Origin: Tropicimonas isoalkanivorans
GTDB lineage: Bacteria; Pseudomonadota; Alphaproteobacteria; Rhodobacterales; Rhodobacteraceae
Direction of reading: 5' to 3'
Length of the DNA stretch: 64,000 nt
Assembly (NCBI RefSeq): GCF_900112335.1
Contig: NZ_FOLG01000007.1
Coordinates: 124,001 to 188,000, forward strand
In this document: one piece after another, positions 17,374 to 24,856 of the stretch
Layout of the letters: every line of letters starts with the position of its first letter
How positions within the stretch are numbered: position 1 is the stretch's first letter
Notes under the pieces: model-generated
What the model was told of the DNA's origin: nothing
The model's database searches: none
What the model saw: the letters and a program-made list of their open reading frames with translations, nothing else
Position numbers and translations under genes: made by a program

Positions 17374-18450
17374 TCACCCCCGGCGGAGGGTGTCCCCATA
17401 GGTGAGTTTCGGCGTCAGGACGATGCGTTCCGCGCCTGCCGACGCTCCGCCGCCGTTGCCGCCCGCGTGCTCTGCAATCACTTTCGCGGCCGCTTCTCCG
17501 ATCTGTCGCCGGCAGGAGTCCATCGTCGCGAGCTTCCGCGGCAGACCGTCCAGCAGCTCCACCGCATTGAACCCCGCGAGCCCGAGCCGATCCGGAATGT
17601 CGATCCCTTTTTCGAGGCAATAGAGCAGACCGCCCGCGCCAATCAGGTCGTTCGAAAAATAAAGGAAATCCAGATCGGGTGAGCGCTCCAGCATCCGCGC
17701 GGTCATCTCGCGACCCTTGGCGAACCCGGAGTGCCCCTCGTAATACTCCTGGTCCTCGACCTCGAGCCCGGCTTTCGAAAGGGTCTCGGTAAACCCTTCG
17801 AACCGTTTCCGGGCCCGGTGGTCACGCGGCATCTTGGTGCCGAGAAAACCGATCCGTCGGTAGCCGCCGTCCACGATTGCCTGGGCCATTTCACGACCCG
17901 CCCGCCAATGCGAAATGCCCACGACGGAGTCCACGGCGTCGCCATCCACGTCCATGATCTCGACCACGGGAATGCCGGCGTTGAGCAACATGGCGCGCGA
18001 TGCCTCCGACCGCTCCAACCCGGCGATTATGACGCCCGAGGGCCGCCAGCTCAGCATTTCGTAGAGGACCTTCTCCTCCAGTTCCGGCTGGTAATGGGTG
18101 ACGCCCAGGACCGGCTGCAGTTCGGTATCCTCCAAAACGTGGGAAATGCCGTTGATGACCTCAGGAAAGACCATGTTGGAAAGCGAGGGAATGATGACGG
18201 CGACCAGGTTCACCCGGCTGGATGCCAAAGCGCCCGCGATCTTGTTGGGCACGTAGCCCAGGCGCTTGGCAGTCTCGAGCACCCTTTCCCGGGTGGCGGC
18301 ACTGACGTCCCCGCGATTCCGCAAAACCCGGCTGACGGTCATCTCGCTGACACCGGACGCTTCGGAGACATCGCGCAACGTAAGGGGGCGGCGACCTTCG
18401 TTGCGGGCCGTCACAGGGGAGGCGGGAGTGGTGCGATCGTCGTTCTTCAT
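17374..18450 (-). CDS. LacI-family transcriptional regulator (GntR-like)
   Basis: The 358-residue protein has an N-terminal LacI helix-turn-helix at about residues 23-45 (TLRDVSEASGVSEMTVSRVL), a hinge region with NKIAGALASSRVNLVAVIIP, and a periplasmic-binding-like sugar domain. The sequence style (LEDTELQPVLGVTHYQPELEE, GFLGTKMPRD) resembles GntR regulators of gluconate use, but no gluconate genes are nearby, so the ligand is unknown. A perfect 14-bp palindrome 68 bp upstream could be its own operator. The gene ends 84 bp from the GT2 gene, and no close partner gene is seen. Confidence 0.92.
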   Translation of the reverse strand: MKNDDRTTPASPVTARNEGRRPLTLRDVSEASGVSEMTVSRVLRNRGDVSAATRERVLETAKRLGYVPNKIAGALASSRVNLVAVIIPSLSNMVFPEVINGISHVLEDTELQPVLGVTHYQPELEEKVLYEMLSWRPSGVIIAGLERSEASRAMLLNAGIPVVEIMDVDGDAVDSVVGISHWRAGREMAQAIVDGGYRRIGFLGTKMPRDHRARKRFEGFTETLSKAGLEVEDQEYYEGHSGFAKGREMTARMLERSPDLDFLYFSNDLIGAGGLLYCLEKGIDIPDRLGLAGFNAVELLDGLPRKLATMDSCRRQIGEAAAKVIAEHAGGNGGGASAGAERIVLTPKLTYGDTLRRG

Positions 18451-18811
18451 GCCAATTCAGTTAGCGCCATATCTAAAAGCGGGAAAGCATCCGCGCGGCA
18501 CGTTGTCAATGAACGTTGGTGCCGCGGCACCGGGCACGGGAAAACCCGGCATGCCCGACTCCCGCCCTACAACTCTGCGGGGTGCCTAAAGCGTTACAGA
18601 CATTCCTGCATGGCCCGCGCGCCTCTGCATATGAGGGGTTGCGCTCCATCCCCGAACACCTACAAAACGCATATGCCAGCCCCGTGGGTCAGCTGCTCGG
18701 AACGAACTTCCCCAGGCGGAATCAGGGGGCCGGCGGAGATTGGAAAGAGAGACGGTGAGCAAAAAGGCAGCCTTGCGCGACCCTTTCTGAGACCCGTAAG
18801 ATCGAAAATCA
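18451..18811. other. Gene-free stretch between the lacI-type gene and tRNA-Arg
   Basis: These 361 bp hold no convincing reading frame. They contain the palindrome at 18518-18531 and the likely promoter for the LacI-type gene on the minus strand and for the tRNA on the plus strand. I see no other structured element in it. Confidence 0.6.
18518..18531. promoter_or_regulatory. Palindrome GGTGCCGCGGCACC, candidate LacI-family operator
   Basis: This 14-bp sequence is perfectly self-complementary with a central CG, the symmetry usual for LacI-family operators. It lies 68 bp upstream of the start codon of the divergent lacI-type gene, a fitting place for autoregulation. The assignment rests on position and symmetry only. 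Confidence 0.5.
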
Positions 18812-18888
18812 GACCCCGTGGCTCAACTGGATAGAGCAATCCCCTCCTAAGGGATAGGTTGCAGGTTCAAGTCCTGCCGGGGTCGCCA
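18812..18888 (+). tRNA. tRNA-Arg (anticodon CCT)
   Basis: The 77-nt sequence folds as a cloverleaf: acceptor arm GACCCCG pairs with CGGGGTC, the D arm is GCTC/GAGC, the anticodon stem ATCCC/GGGAT holds loop CTCCTAA (anticodon CCT, reading AGG), and the T arm is GCAGG-TTCAAGT-CCTGC. The 3' CCA is encoded. It decodes a rare Arg codon in this GC-rich genome. The downstream flank is AT-richer, as often seen near tRNA integration sites, but no integrase or att repeat is visible. Confidence 0.97.
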
Positions 18889-19259
18889 TTTCACGATAGT
18901 GCAGAATTGAATCCATCTCTAGACGTGTAACACGTGCTCGCCCGCTGGCATTCATCATTTGCGGCAAAGTGAAGAAGCCCCGTGGGAATGGCGTGCCGAG
19001 CACTCAAGCGTTCAAATCTTTTGCCCGTTTATGGCTTCGCAGACCTTTCGAGAATGGGCAGATTTTAACCTGTTCCCCAGTCATCGAAGCTTTCCGGAGT
19101 TTAGAACCTTACGGCCGACCGCAGGAACTTTAACCAATTTGGCCCGCAAGAACCCTGATGACCGGTAGTCGTCTGGCTCCACGAAATCTTACCATAGCAT
19201 TTTATTCAGTTAGACACTCAAACGCGTATCACCCGTGGAGTGCTTTCGTATCCACCATT
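18889..19259. other. AT-richer gene-free stretch after tRNA-Arg
   Basis: These 371 bp are visibly richer in A and T than the genes around them. The short open frames here have no codon-use or family support. No repeat of the tRNA 3' end, no insertion sequence and no integrase remnant is seen. It may be an old insertion scar or ordinary untranslated sequence. Confidence 0.5.
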
Positions 19260-19294
19260 AAAAAAACGCCAGAGCCTCGAGCCATCGCTCTGGC
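19260..19294 (-). terminator. Rho-independent terminator for the sensor kinase gene
   Basis: GCCAGAGC (19268-19275) and GCTCTGGC (19287-19294) form an 8-bp perfect stem with an 11-nt loop, and a run of A on the plus strand just left of it becomes a U-run in the leftward transcript. It lies about 75 bp past the stop of the HWE kinase gene. Confidence 0.85.
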
Positions 19295-19370
19295 TAGATT
19301 CGCATAATCCGATACCGTTGCCCTGCCCCCATTTCGGCCAACTATGCCGAGGACGCAGCGATTTCAGAAT

Positions 19371-21338
19371 TTACGTCGATCGCACATCTCCACCGCTAGC
19401 CAGCGGCGCGAGCTTCATCAGCGTGTGGGCCAGCCTCTCGGCGGAGAACGGCTTTTCGAGCTGAGGAAACTCCGAAAAAGCCGATTGCTCGCTCGCGTCG
19501 GCCATGTGGCCGCTCATGACCACGATTGGAACGTTGGCCGCCTTCAGCGGGGCCAGCAAGTCTTTAGAGGTCTCATCATCCAGAAACATGTCGAGTAAAG
19601 CGATGTCCGGAACGCTACGCTTCAGTACCTCCAGACCCTCCTCCACCGAGGAGGTCACTGCAGATACACTGTAGCCAAGGCTCCGCACCAGTTCCGCTAA
19701 GTCCATCGCAATAAGGACATCGTCCTCAACAATAAGCACGGAAGTCTCATCCGACGGCATGGGAGGTGGTGTATCGGCTTTCGTCCCACCTGTGACAGGC
19801 GCTTCGCCGAGCGGAAGCGTCAGCATGTAGGCGACCCCGTTTGGCGATTTCTCACCCTTAAGTGTCCCACTTAGATAGTCCTCGACCACCTTGGCCAGCA
19901 GCACTGATCCGAACCCAACGCGCTCGGGATCCGAGGGCTCTGCGGCGTGCGACGGGAGATGTTCCTCCCAGGAAATCACGAGAGGGCTCTCCTCACCTTG
20001 TTCCCAACGAACATCCAGCCGGCCCTCCTTTGCGGAAAGAGCGCCGTACTTCGCCGCGTTGGTCGCCAATTCATGAAATACCATGGAGAGCGCCTGCGCG
20101 ATCAGAGGCTTGAGAACGACCTTCGGACCCGACAGACTGCACCGCTGCGCATCGACCCCATATGGCGAGAGCTCTTTCGCCAACAGGTCGCGCAGCGTCG
20201 CGCCCTCCCACCGTCGCTTCGCGAGAAGGCTATGCGTTTCGGCGAGCGCATCGATCCGCTCTGAAATCGCTAGTCGCAGGGCGGCACTGTCCGAGGCCGT
20301 TGTCAGCCTCACGATGGAGCCGACGACAGCGAGAAGATTGCGCGCACGGTGGTCGATCTCCCGCGCCATCACCTTTTCGCGCGCGGCAACCCGCTCTCGC
20401 TCGATCCAGGCCATGGTGCGTTCCAGCACTTGCTCGATCGTCTCGATGTCGAGGTCGCTCCAAGTTCTGGGTTCAGGTGTGTGAACGAACAACACTGCGG
20501 CGGTGCTTCCGTCCTTCATCCAAGGAGCGGCCACGACCGCATTCGTGCCCTTCGATCTGAAGAACGCGCGCGCAACGGCATCGGGAAACTCATCGACCGC
20601 ATTGATCCGGACGACGTGCCCAGCTCTGATCTGCTGCGAAAACACGACGCCGAGATCGCTCAGCCGCATCGAACTGCCGATGGGGGACACGCGAGGACCA
20701 TTCCACTCGGCGGCAACAACAAGCTCGCCGGAAAAGTCGCGCTCGCGAATCCCCGCACGGATGGCACCGAGGTGCTCCGCCAGCATCCGCAGCGCCACGC
20801 TTTGTGCCGTTTGCGGGTCCGAAGCGGTCCGAAGGGCATCGTTCAAGGAAAGCACGAAGGCCGTGTGCCTCTGTTGCAGAACGCTATGCGTGGTTTCGCT
20901 GCCCGAATTGAAAACGCCCGCTATCAGCCCGTCCTCCCCGCGTATCGGGGTGAAGCTATAGCTCCAATAGGTTTCCTCGGGCACGCCAAACCTGCGCATG
21001 GGCAAGTACTGATCCTCGACGAAAATGCCGTCGCCGGTTTCGATCAAGTGGACGAACTGCGGTTCGATGATATGCCAGATATCCGACCACACATCCCGCG
21101 CGGGTGCGCCGAGGGCCGCAGGGTGTCTGGGGCCGGGGATGTGCGACCATGCATCGTTGTAGAGCAGCCGCAACTCGGGACCCCAGTAAATCGCCGTCGG
21201 GAAGGCCGAGTTCAGGCAGATTCCAAGCGCCGAACGCAGGGATTGAGGCCACGTTTCCAATCGGCCGAAAGGATGAGACCGCCAATCGAAATCGCGAATT
21301 CTCCCCGCCATCTCGCCGCTGCCGGAGAGAAAGTTCAT
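19371..21338 (-). CDS. HWE-family sensor histidine kinase fused to a receiver domain
   Basis: The 655-residue protein seems cytoplasmic, with no membrane segment. It has a PAS-like N-terminal region (about residues 5-160), a GAF-like region (about 170-320), an HWE kinase core with the phospho-acceptor segment REIDHRARNLLAVV, an N-box FHELATNAAKYGALS and the WEE motif, and a C-terminal receiver domain (VLIVEDDVLI, phospho-Asp in ALLDMFLDD, Lys in LEKPFS). The ATG at 21338 is used; a TTG 33 bp upstream has a GGAGA site and is an equal rival. Such proteins often sense light, redox or general stress. No partner regulator or sigma factor is adjacent, so its target is unknown. Confidence 0.9.
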   Translation of the reverse strand: MNFLSGSGEMAGRIRDFDWRSHPFGRLETWPQSLRSALGICLNSAFPTAIYWGPELRLLYNDAWSHIPGPRHPAALGAPARDVWSDIWHIIEPQFVHLIETGDGIFVEDQYLPMRRFGVPEETYWSYSFTPIRGEDGLIAGVFNSGSETTHSVLQQRHTAFVLSLNDALRTASDPQTAQSVALRMLAEHLGAIRAGIRERDFSGELVVAAEWNGPRVSPIGSSMRLSDLGVVFSQQIRAGHVVRINAVDEFPDAVARAFFRSKGTNAVVAAPWMKDGSTAAVLFVHTPEPRTWSDLDIETIEQVLERTMAWIERERVAAREKVMAREIDHRARNLLAVVGSIVRLTTASDSAALRLAISERIDALAETHSLLAKRRWEGATLRDLLAKELSPYGVDAQRCSLSGPKVVLKPLIAQALSMVFHELATNAAKYGALSAKEGRLDVRWEQGEESPLVISWEEHLPSHAAEPSDPERVGFGSVLLAKVVEDYLSGTLKGEKSPNGVAYMLTLPLGEAPVTGGTKADTPPPMPSDETSVLIVEDDVLIAMDLAELVRSLGYSVSAVTSSVEEGLEVLKRSVPDIALLDMFLDDETSKDLLAPLKAANVPIVVMSGHMADASEQSAFSEFPQLEKPFSAERLAHTLMKLAPLASGGDVRST

Positions 21339-21510
21339 CGGGTTCCGTGGTTGCCGCTGACGTCTGAGCAACTCTGATTATCTCCGTGACTGGTATGCGC
21401 TGCAGGGCGCACCGACGGGCAGAACCAAGATGATCGGCCTGCATCTATGTATAGTCTGAAACGACTGCCGAGGGAAATCTTGCTCACTTTCTGGGCGCAT
21501 TGGCCACGCC

Positions 21511-21563
21511 CACTTAGTAGGAGCTAAGTGACGCCAAGGGTTCACTCCATGGCAGACGGAGTG
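21511..21563. repeat. Two small hairpins in tandem upstream of the kinase and past the rfbB stop
   Basis: CACTTAG (21511-21517) pairs with CTAAGTG (21524-21530), and CACTCC (21543-21548) pairs with GGAGTG (21558-21563). They sit in the 248-bp gap between the stop of the rfbB gene and the start of the kinase gene, both leftward. Neither is followed by a clear T-run, so they may be a weak terminator or structured leader. Confidence 0.4.
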
Positions 21564-21586
21564 GTTCTTTGACAGCTACCAAATCG

Positions 21587-22615
21587 TCAGGTTGCTGGTT
21601 TGTGGGCGCCATTTTCCATCCGGGCGTGCCACCAGGCCTCGTTCTCGAGATACCATTGAACGGTTCGTTCCAAGGCCATCGCAAACGGCCAGGTCGGTGA
21701 CCATTCAAGTTCCGTTCGAATCCGTGTCGGATCGAGCGCATAGCGAAAGTCGTGCCCCGGACGGTCGGTGACAAAGGCAATCTGACCGGCATAGGGCGCT
21801 CCAGCCGGCCGCAGAATGTCCAGCAGACCGCAGATTGCCTCCACGAGCGCCCGGTTCGAGATTTTGTGGCCGCCTCCGACGTTGTAGATCCGCCCGTCGA
21901 TGCCTTTCCGGAGCACCGTCAAGAGCGCGTCTGCCGTGTCCTCGACGTAGAGCCACTCCCGCACATTCTCGCCATCGCCATAGAGGGGTATGGAAGAGTG
22001 ATCGAGCGCGGTTCGGACGACCACGGGTATCAGTTTCTCTGGGAACTGATGCGGCCCGAACGTATTGCAACAGCGCGCGATCCCGATTGGAAGGCCGTAG
22101 GTCCGATGCCAGGCCCCTACCACGTGGTCCGAAGCCGCCTTGGAGGCCGCATATGGGCTACTTGGAGCGGTTGCCGCAACTTCGGTGAACTTGCCAGACG
22201 CTCCCAGTTCGCCATAGACCTCGTCGGTCGAGACGTGGAGGAACCGGAATGTCTGCGGCTTTCCTGTTCGCTCCCAATAGGCCCGCGCCGCCTGCAGAAG
22301 CGTGGACGTTCCAAGTACGTTCGTCTCAAGGAAAACTGCAGGGGCATCGATGGAGCGATCTACATGGCTTTCTGCGGCAAGGTGCATGACCGCGTCGGGA
22401 CGATGGCGGTCAAAGATTTCCCGTAACGCCGCACCATCTCGAATATCGGCCTTCTCGAAGGCGTGAAGCGGGTTATCGGCCACGCTGGCAATGTTATCCA
22501 GGCACCCGGCGTAAGTGAGCGCATCAACGGTCACGACGGACAGTCCGGCGGAAACCGCACGTCGCACGATGGCTGAGCCAATGAAACCCGCCCCGCCAGT
22601 AACCAAGAGTTTCAC
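21587..22615 (-). CDS. rfbB: dTDP-glucose 4,6-dehydratase
   Basis: The 342-residue enzyme has the NAD motif TGGAGFIG, the active-site segment STDEVYGE, the YAASKAASD Tyr/Lys pair and the CCNTFGPHQFPEKLIP signature of RmlB/RfbB. It converts dTDP-glucose to the 4-keto-6-deoxy sugar, a step toward dTDP-rhamnose and other deoxysugars. The usual partners rmlA, rmlC and rmlD are not in the window. It is a separate leftward gene, with the kinase gene downstream of it. A role in the polysaccharides of the left part of the window is possible. Confidence 0.93.
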   Translation of the reverse strand: MKLLVTGGAGFIGSAIVRRAVSAGLSVVTVDALTYAGCLDNIASVADNPLHAFEKADIRDGAALREIFDRHRPDAVMHLAAESHVDRSIDAPAVFLETNVLGTSTLLQAARAYWERTGKPQTFRFLHVSTDEVYGELGASGKFTEVAATAPSSPYAASKAASDHVVGAWHRTYGLPIGIARCCNTFGPHQFPEKLIPVVVRTALDHSSIPLYGDGENVREWLYVEDTADALLTVLRKGIDGRIYNVGGGHKISNRALVEAICGLLDILRPAGAPYAGQIAFVTDRPGHDFRYALDPTRIRTELEWSPTWPFAMALERTVQWYLENEAWWHARMENGAHKPAT

Positions 22616-22854
22616 GCGTTCACGTCCCCGCGGTAACCGCCCGCCTTATGATACGCTGCCCTGCGGACGCAACCTTCCGGAGCCTTAAAAACAAATGCCT
22701 GCGCCCCCGCAACGTCGTAGCCTCTGTCGATATGCAAATCTCATGCGCCGTGGCCAGACTTCGACGGCGCGCAGACGTTTTTACATGCTTTCGCAAGACA
22801 GCACAGGATTTTCGAAGACGGAGCCGGGGTGCATGGAAGCCTCAGACGGCCAGC

Positions 22855-23637
22855 CTACCGCACAGACAAGAATCGTATCGGGCCATCTCCAAGCACCGCG
22901 GCCGTCAAGGGCCCGCCGCGCCAGGCTCCCGTGTCGATCGAGATATGCCGACCACCCACCTGGGGATTCTCAACCATCGTGTGTCCATGCACGACCCAGG
23001 TCCCGTCGCGCCGAGGAATGGCGACCGGTCGAGGGCGCGCCCACAGCAGCACCTGCTCCTTCTGCACTTCCATGGCGCGCGCAGGATCGGTCAAGGCATG
23101 GACCGCAACGACCGATCCGGACTTCCACCACAACGGCCGCGCGGCCAGCCAATCCAGCAGCTCCGGGCCAACAGCTTCGCGAAGAGCCTTTGCCCATGCT
23201 TTCGACCTCGCACCGTGAGACAACTCTCCGAAGTCAGGCACACCAAAGCTGGTAAGGGTCTTCTCGCCACCGAACTGCAGCCAGCGCTGCCCCACGCCGA
23301 CCGGAGCCTCCAGGAACTGGAGCATCATGCGGTCGTGGTTGCCAACGAGACAAATGACGTGATCTGGATCGTCCTGCTGCATACGGTGCACATGGCGCAA
23401 GACAGGGCAGCTTTTCCCGCCACGGTCGATGTAATCTCCGAGAAACACGAGGTCGGCGTCCCTTCCCGCCCTGTCCCGGCCAATCTCGTCAAGCATTCGC
23501 TCCAATTTCGAGAAACAGCCATGGATATCGCCGATAGCGTACGTCAGCCGCTCCGGACGGGGCATTGCGTCGGCGGGGCGCGACAAATCCAGTCCGATCA
23601 TATGTGCCGGCCGAAAGATGCGGGAAAATAGGCTCAC
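22855..23637 (-). CDS. PPP-family serine/threonine-type metallophosphatase
   Basis: The 260-residue enzyme shows the three PPP motifs in order: GDIHGC, GDYIDRGG and GNHDRM, with later His residues in VAVHAL and VHGHT completing the two-metal site. It may act on phosphoproteins or small nucleotides (ApaH-like). The start is set at a GTG at 23637 because GGAGG lies 8 nt upstream, and the resulting N-terminus (LFSRIFR just after the start) looks like those of related proteins. The longest open frame runs on to 24096 but would overlap the motB gene on the other strand, so it is rejected. It is divergent from motB; whether it acts on motility is unknown. Confidence 0.88.
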   Translation of the reverse strand: MSLFSRIFRPAHMIGLDLSRPADAMPRPERLTYAIGDIHGCFSKLERMLDEIGRDRAGRDADLVFLGDYIDRGGKSCPVLRHVHRMQQDDPDHVICLVGNHDRMMLQFLEAPVGVGQRWLQFGGEKTLTSFGVPDFGELSHGARSKAWAKALREAVGPELLDWLAARPLWWKSGSVVAVHALTDPARAMEVQKEQVLLWARPRPVAIPRRDGTWVVHGHTMVENPQVGGRHISIDTGAWRGGPLTAAVLGDGPIRFLSVR

Positions 23638-23941
23638 ACCGGACGCCTCCAAAAGACGCAATGGCACAAACGCGCATTCCAACATGCGCATAGTCGCGTT
23701 CGTCGACGCGAGTCGATGTCGGTACAGCGGCTCATGCAAATGAGATTGGGTGGCAAATGCCCCAAGACAAGGAAACAAATTGGTTCCCTCATCTTGGGGA
23801 AACAGTGCCGCTATTTTTGGCCCATTGTGCGCACTTAGGTGACGCAGCGGGCGGCCCGGAGAAAGCCGAACAGGGATCAAGGCTTCCTTTACGGATCCGA
23901 GCCTAGGTTCGCCATGGGTGTGTTGAAAACGAGGTGGTGAC
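23638..23941. other. Divergent intergenic region between the phosphatase and motB
   Basis: These 304 bp hold no gene. They contain the 40-nt hairpin at 23760-23799 and must carry the promoters for both flanking genes. The sequence is AT-richer than its neighbours. No clear CtrA-type box is seen in it. Confidence 0.55.
23760..23799. repeat. Nested inverted repeat (40-nt hairpin) in the phosphatase/motB divergent region
   Basis: An 8-bp outer arm CCCCAAGA (23760-23767) pairs exactly with TCTTGGGG (23792-23799), and an inner arm GGAAAC (23771-23776) pairs with GGTTCC (23782-23787) with one mismatch. No T-run follows on either strand, so it is not a normal terminator. It could be a protein-binding palindrome or a structured 5' leader. 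Confidence 0.5.
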
Positions 23942-24760
23942 ATGGGCGCCAACAGAAATGCGCCGGTCATCATCAGGCGAAAGAAGGTCGTGGCCGCCAA
24001 TGGCCACCATGGGGGCGCATGGAAAGTCGCGTATGCCGATTTCGTGACAGCCATGATGGCCTTTTTCATGCTGATGTGGCTGCTGAACGCGACCACCGAG
24101 AAACAGCGACAAGGGCTCGCGGATTACTTCAGCCCGACGATCTCCCTTTCCCCGACGTCTGGCGGTGGGGACGGTAATTTCGGCGGAGATTCGATCTTTT
24201 CCGAAGATACACTGGCCCAAAACGGGCTGGGCGCCACAAACCTGAAACCGGCCCCACGTACCCCCGGACCGTCCGGAAACAATCCGACCGAGGAAGAAGA
24301 GCGATTCGCGGAAATCGAATCGCGTCTCGCAAGAGGCGGCGAGAGCATGGCGGACGACAACATCTTGCGCCACGTGGTGACCCGGATCACGGACGAAGGA
24401 CTGATTGTGGAAGTGTTCTCGCTCGACGGCGATCCCCTATTTGTCGACGGATCGGACGAACCGACGCCGCTGCTCGAAGATCTGATAGACCTGATCGGCG
24501 AGGTCTTCGGATATGCAACGAATCAGGTCGCGGTGAAAGGCTTCAGCAGGGCATATCCCGTCGTGCTGTTGCAAAATCCGGCGTGGAGTAATTCCCTGAA
24601 CTGGTCGGAAAAAGCCCGCAGCATGTTGACCCGTAGACTCGCACCAACGCGTATGGAGCGGGTGAGCGGGCATGCCGACAGGTCACCCGCCGTCCGCCCC
24701 CCAATGTCTATCCGCAATGACAGGCTCGAGATTGTTCTCCTGCGGTCGGTGGAAGCCTAG
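23942..24760 (+). CDS. motB: Flagellar motor stator protein MotB
   Basis: The 272-residue protein has the MotB N-terminus: a cytoplasmic start with RRKKVV, then one membrane helix with WKVAYADFVTAMMAFFMLMW, which contains the proton-carrying Asp. A linker is followed by an OmpA-like domain (about residues 145-270) with ERVSGHADRSP and RNDRLEIVL. The first GHTD-type peptidoglycan motif reads GFSR here, so its Asp is missing. A GAGG site precedes the ATG. It pairs with MotA, encoded at 40999-41871, to form the stator that drives rotation. flgE follows 96 bp downstream. Confidence 0.93.
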   Translation: MGANRNAPVIIRRKKVVAANGHHGGAWKVAYADFVTAMMAFFMLMWLLNATTEKQRQGLADYFSPTISLSPTSGGGDGNFGGDSIFSEDTLAQNGLGATNLKPAPRTPGPSGNNPTEEEERFAEIESRLARGGESMADDNILRHVVTRITDEGLIVEVFSLDGDPLFVDGSDEPTPLLEDLIDLIGEVFGYATNQVAVKGFSRAYPVVLLQNPAWSNSLNWSEKARSMLTRRLAPTRMERVSGHADRSPAVRPPMSIRNDRLEIVLLRSVEA

Positions 24761-24788
24761 GGCCAGAAACTCGCCACAAATTTTCCCG

Positions 24789-24803
24789 TTAGCACGCCAT
24801 TAA
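24789..24803 (+). promoter_or_regulatory. Candidate CtrA-binding box before flgE
   Basis: TTAG-CACGCCA-TTAA matches the CtrA consensus TTAA-N7-TTAA with one mismatch in the first half. It lies 54 bp before the flgE start codon. CtrA controls flagellar genes in many alphaproteobacteria, and a second such box stands before fliF. This is a motif match only. Confidence 0.6.
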
Positions 24804-24856
24804 GCCCGCGGGCGCATAGTGCCACCAACGCGGTCGCAGCAACAGAAGGGCGCTCC

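Noticed and set aside
18812-19370. Integrated element at tRNA-Arg
   Set aside because: No integrase, no direct repeat of the tRNA 3' end and no phage or transposon gene could be found.
23638-24096. N-terminal extension of the phosphatase to 24096
   Set aside because: It runs antisense through the start of motB and has no family similarity; a GTG with GGAGG at 23637 gives a better start.
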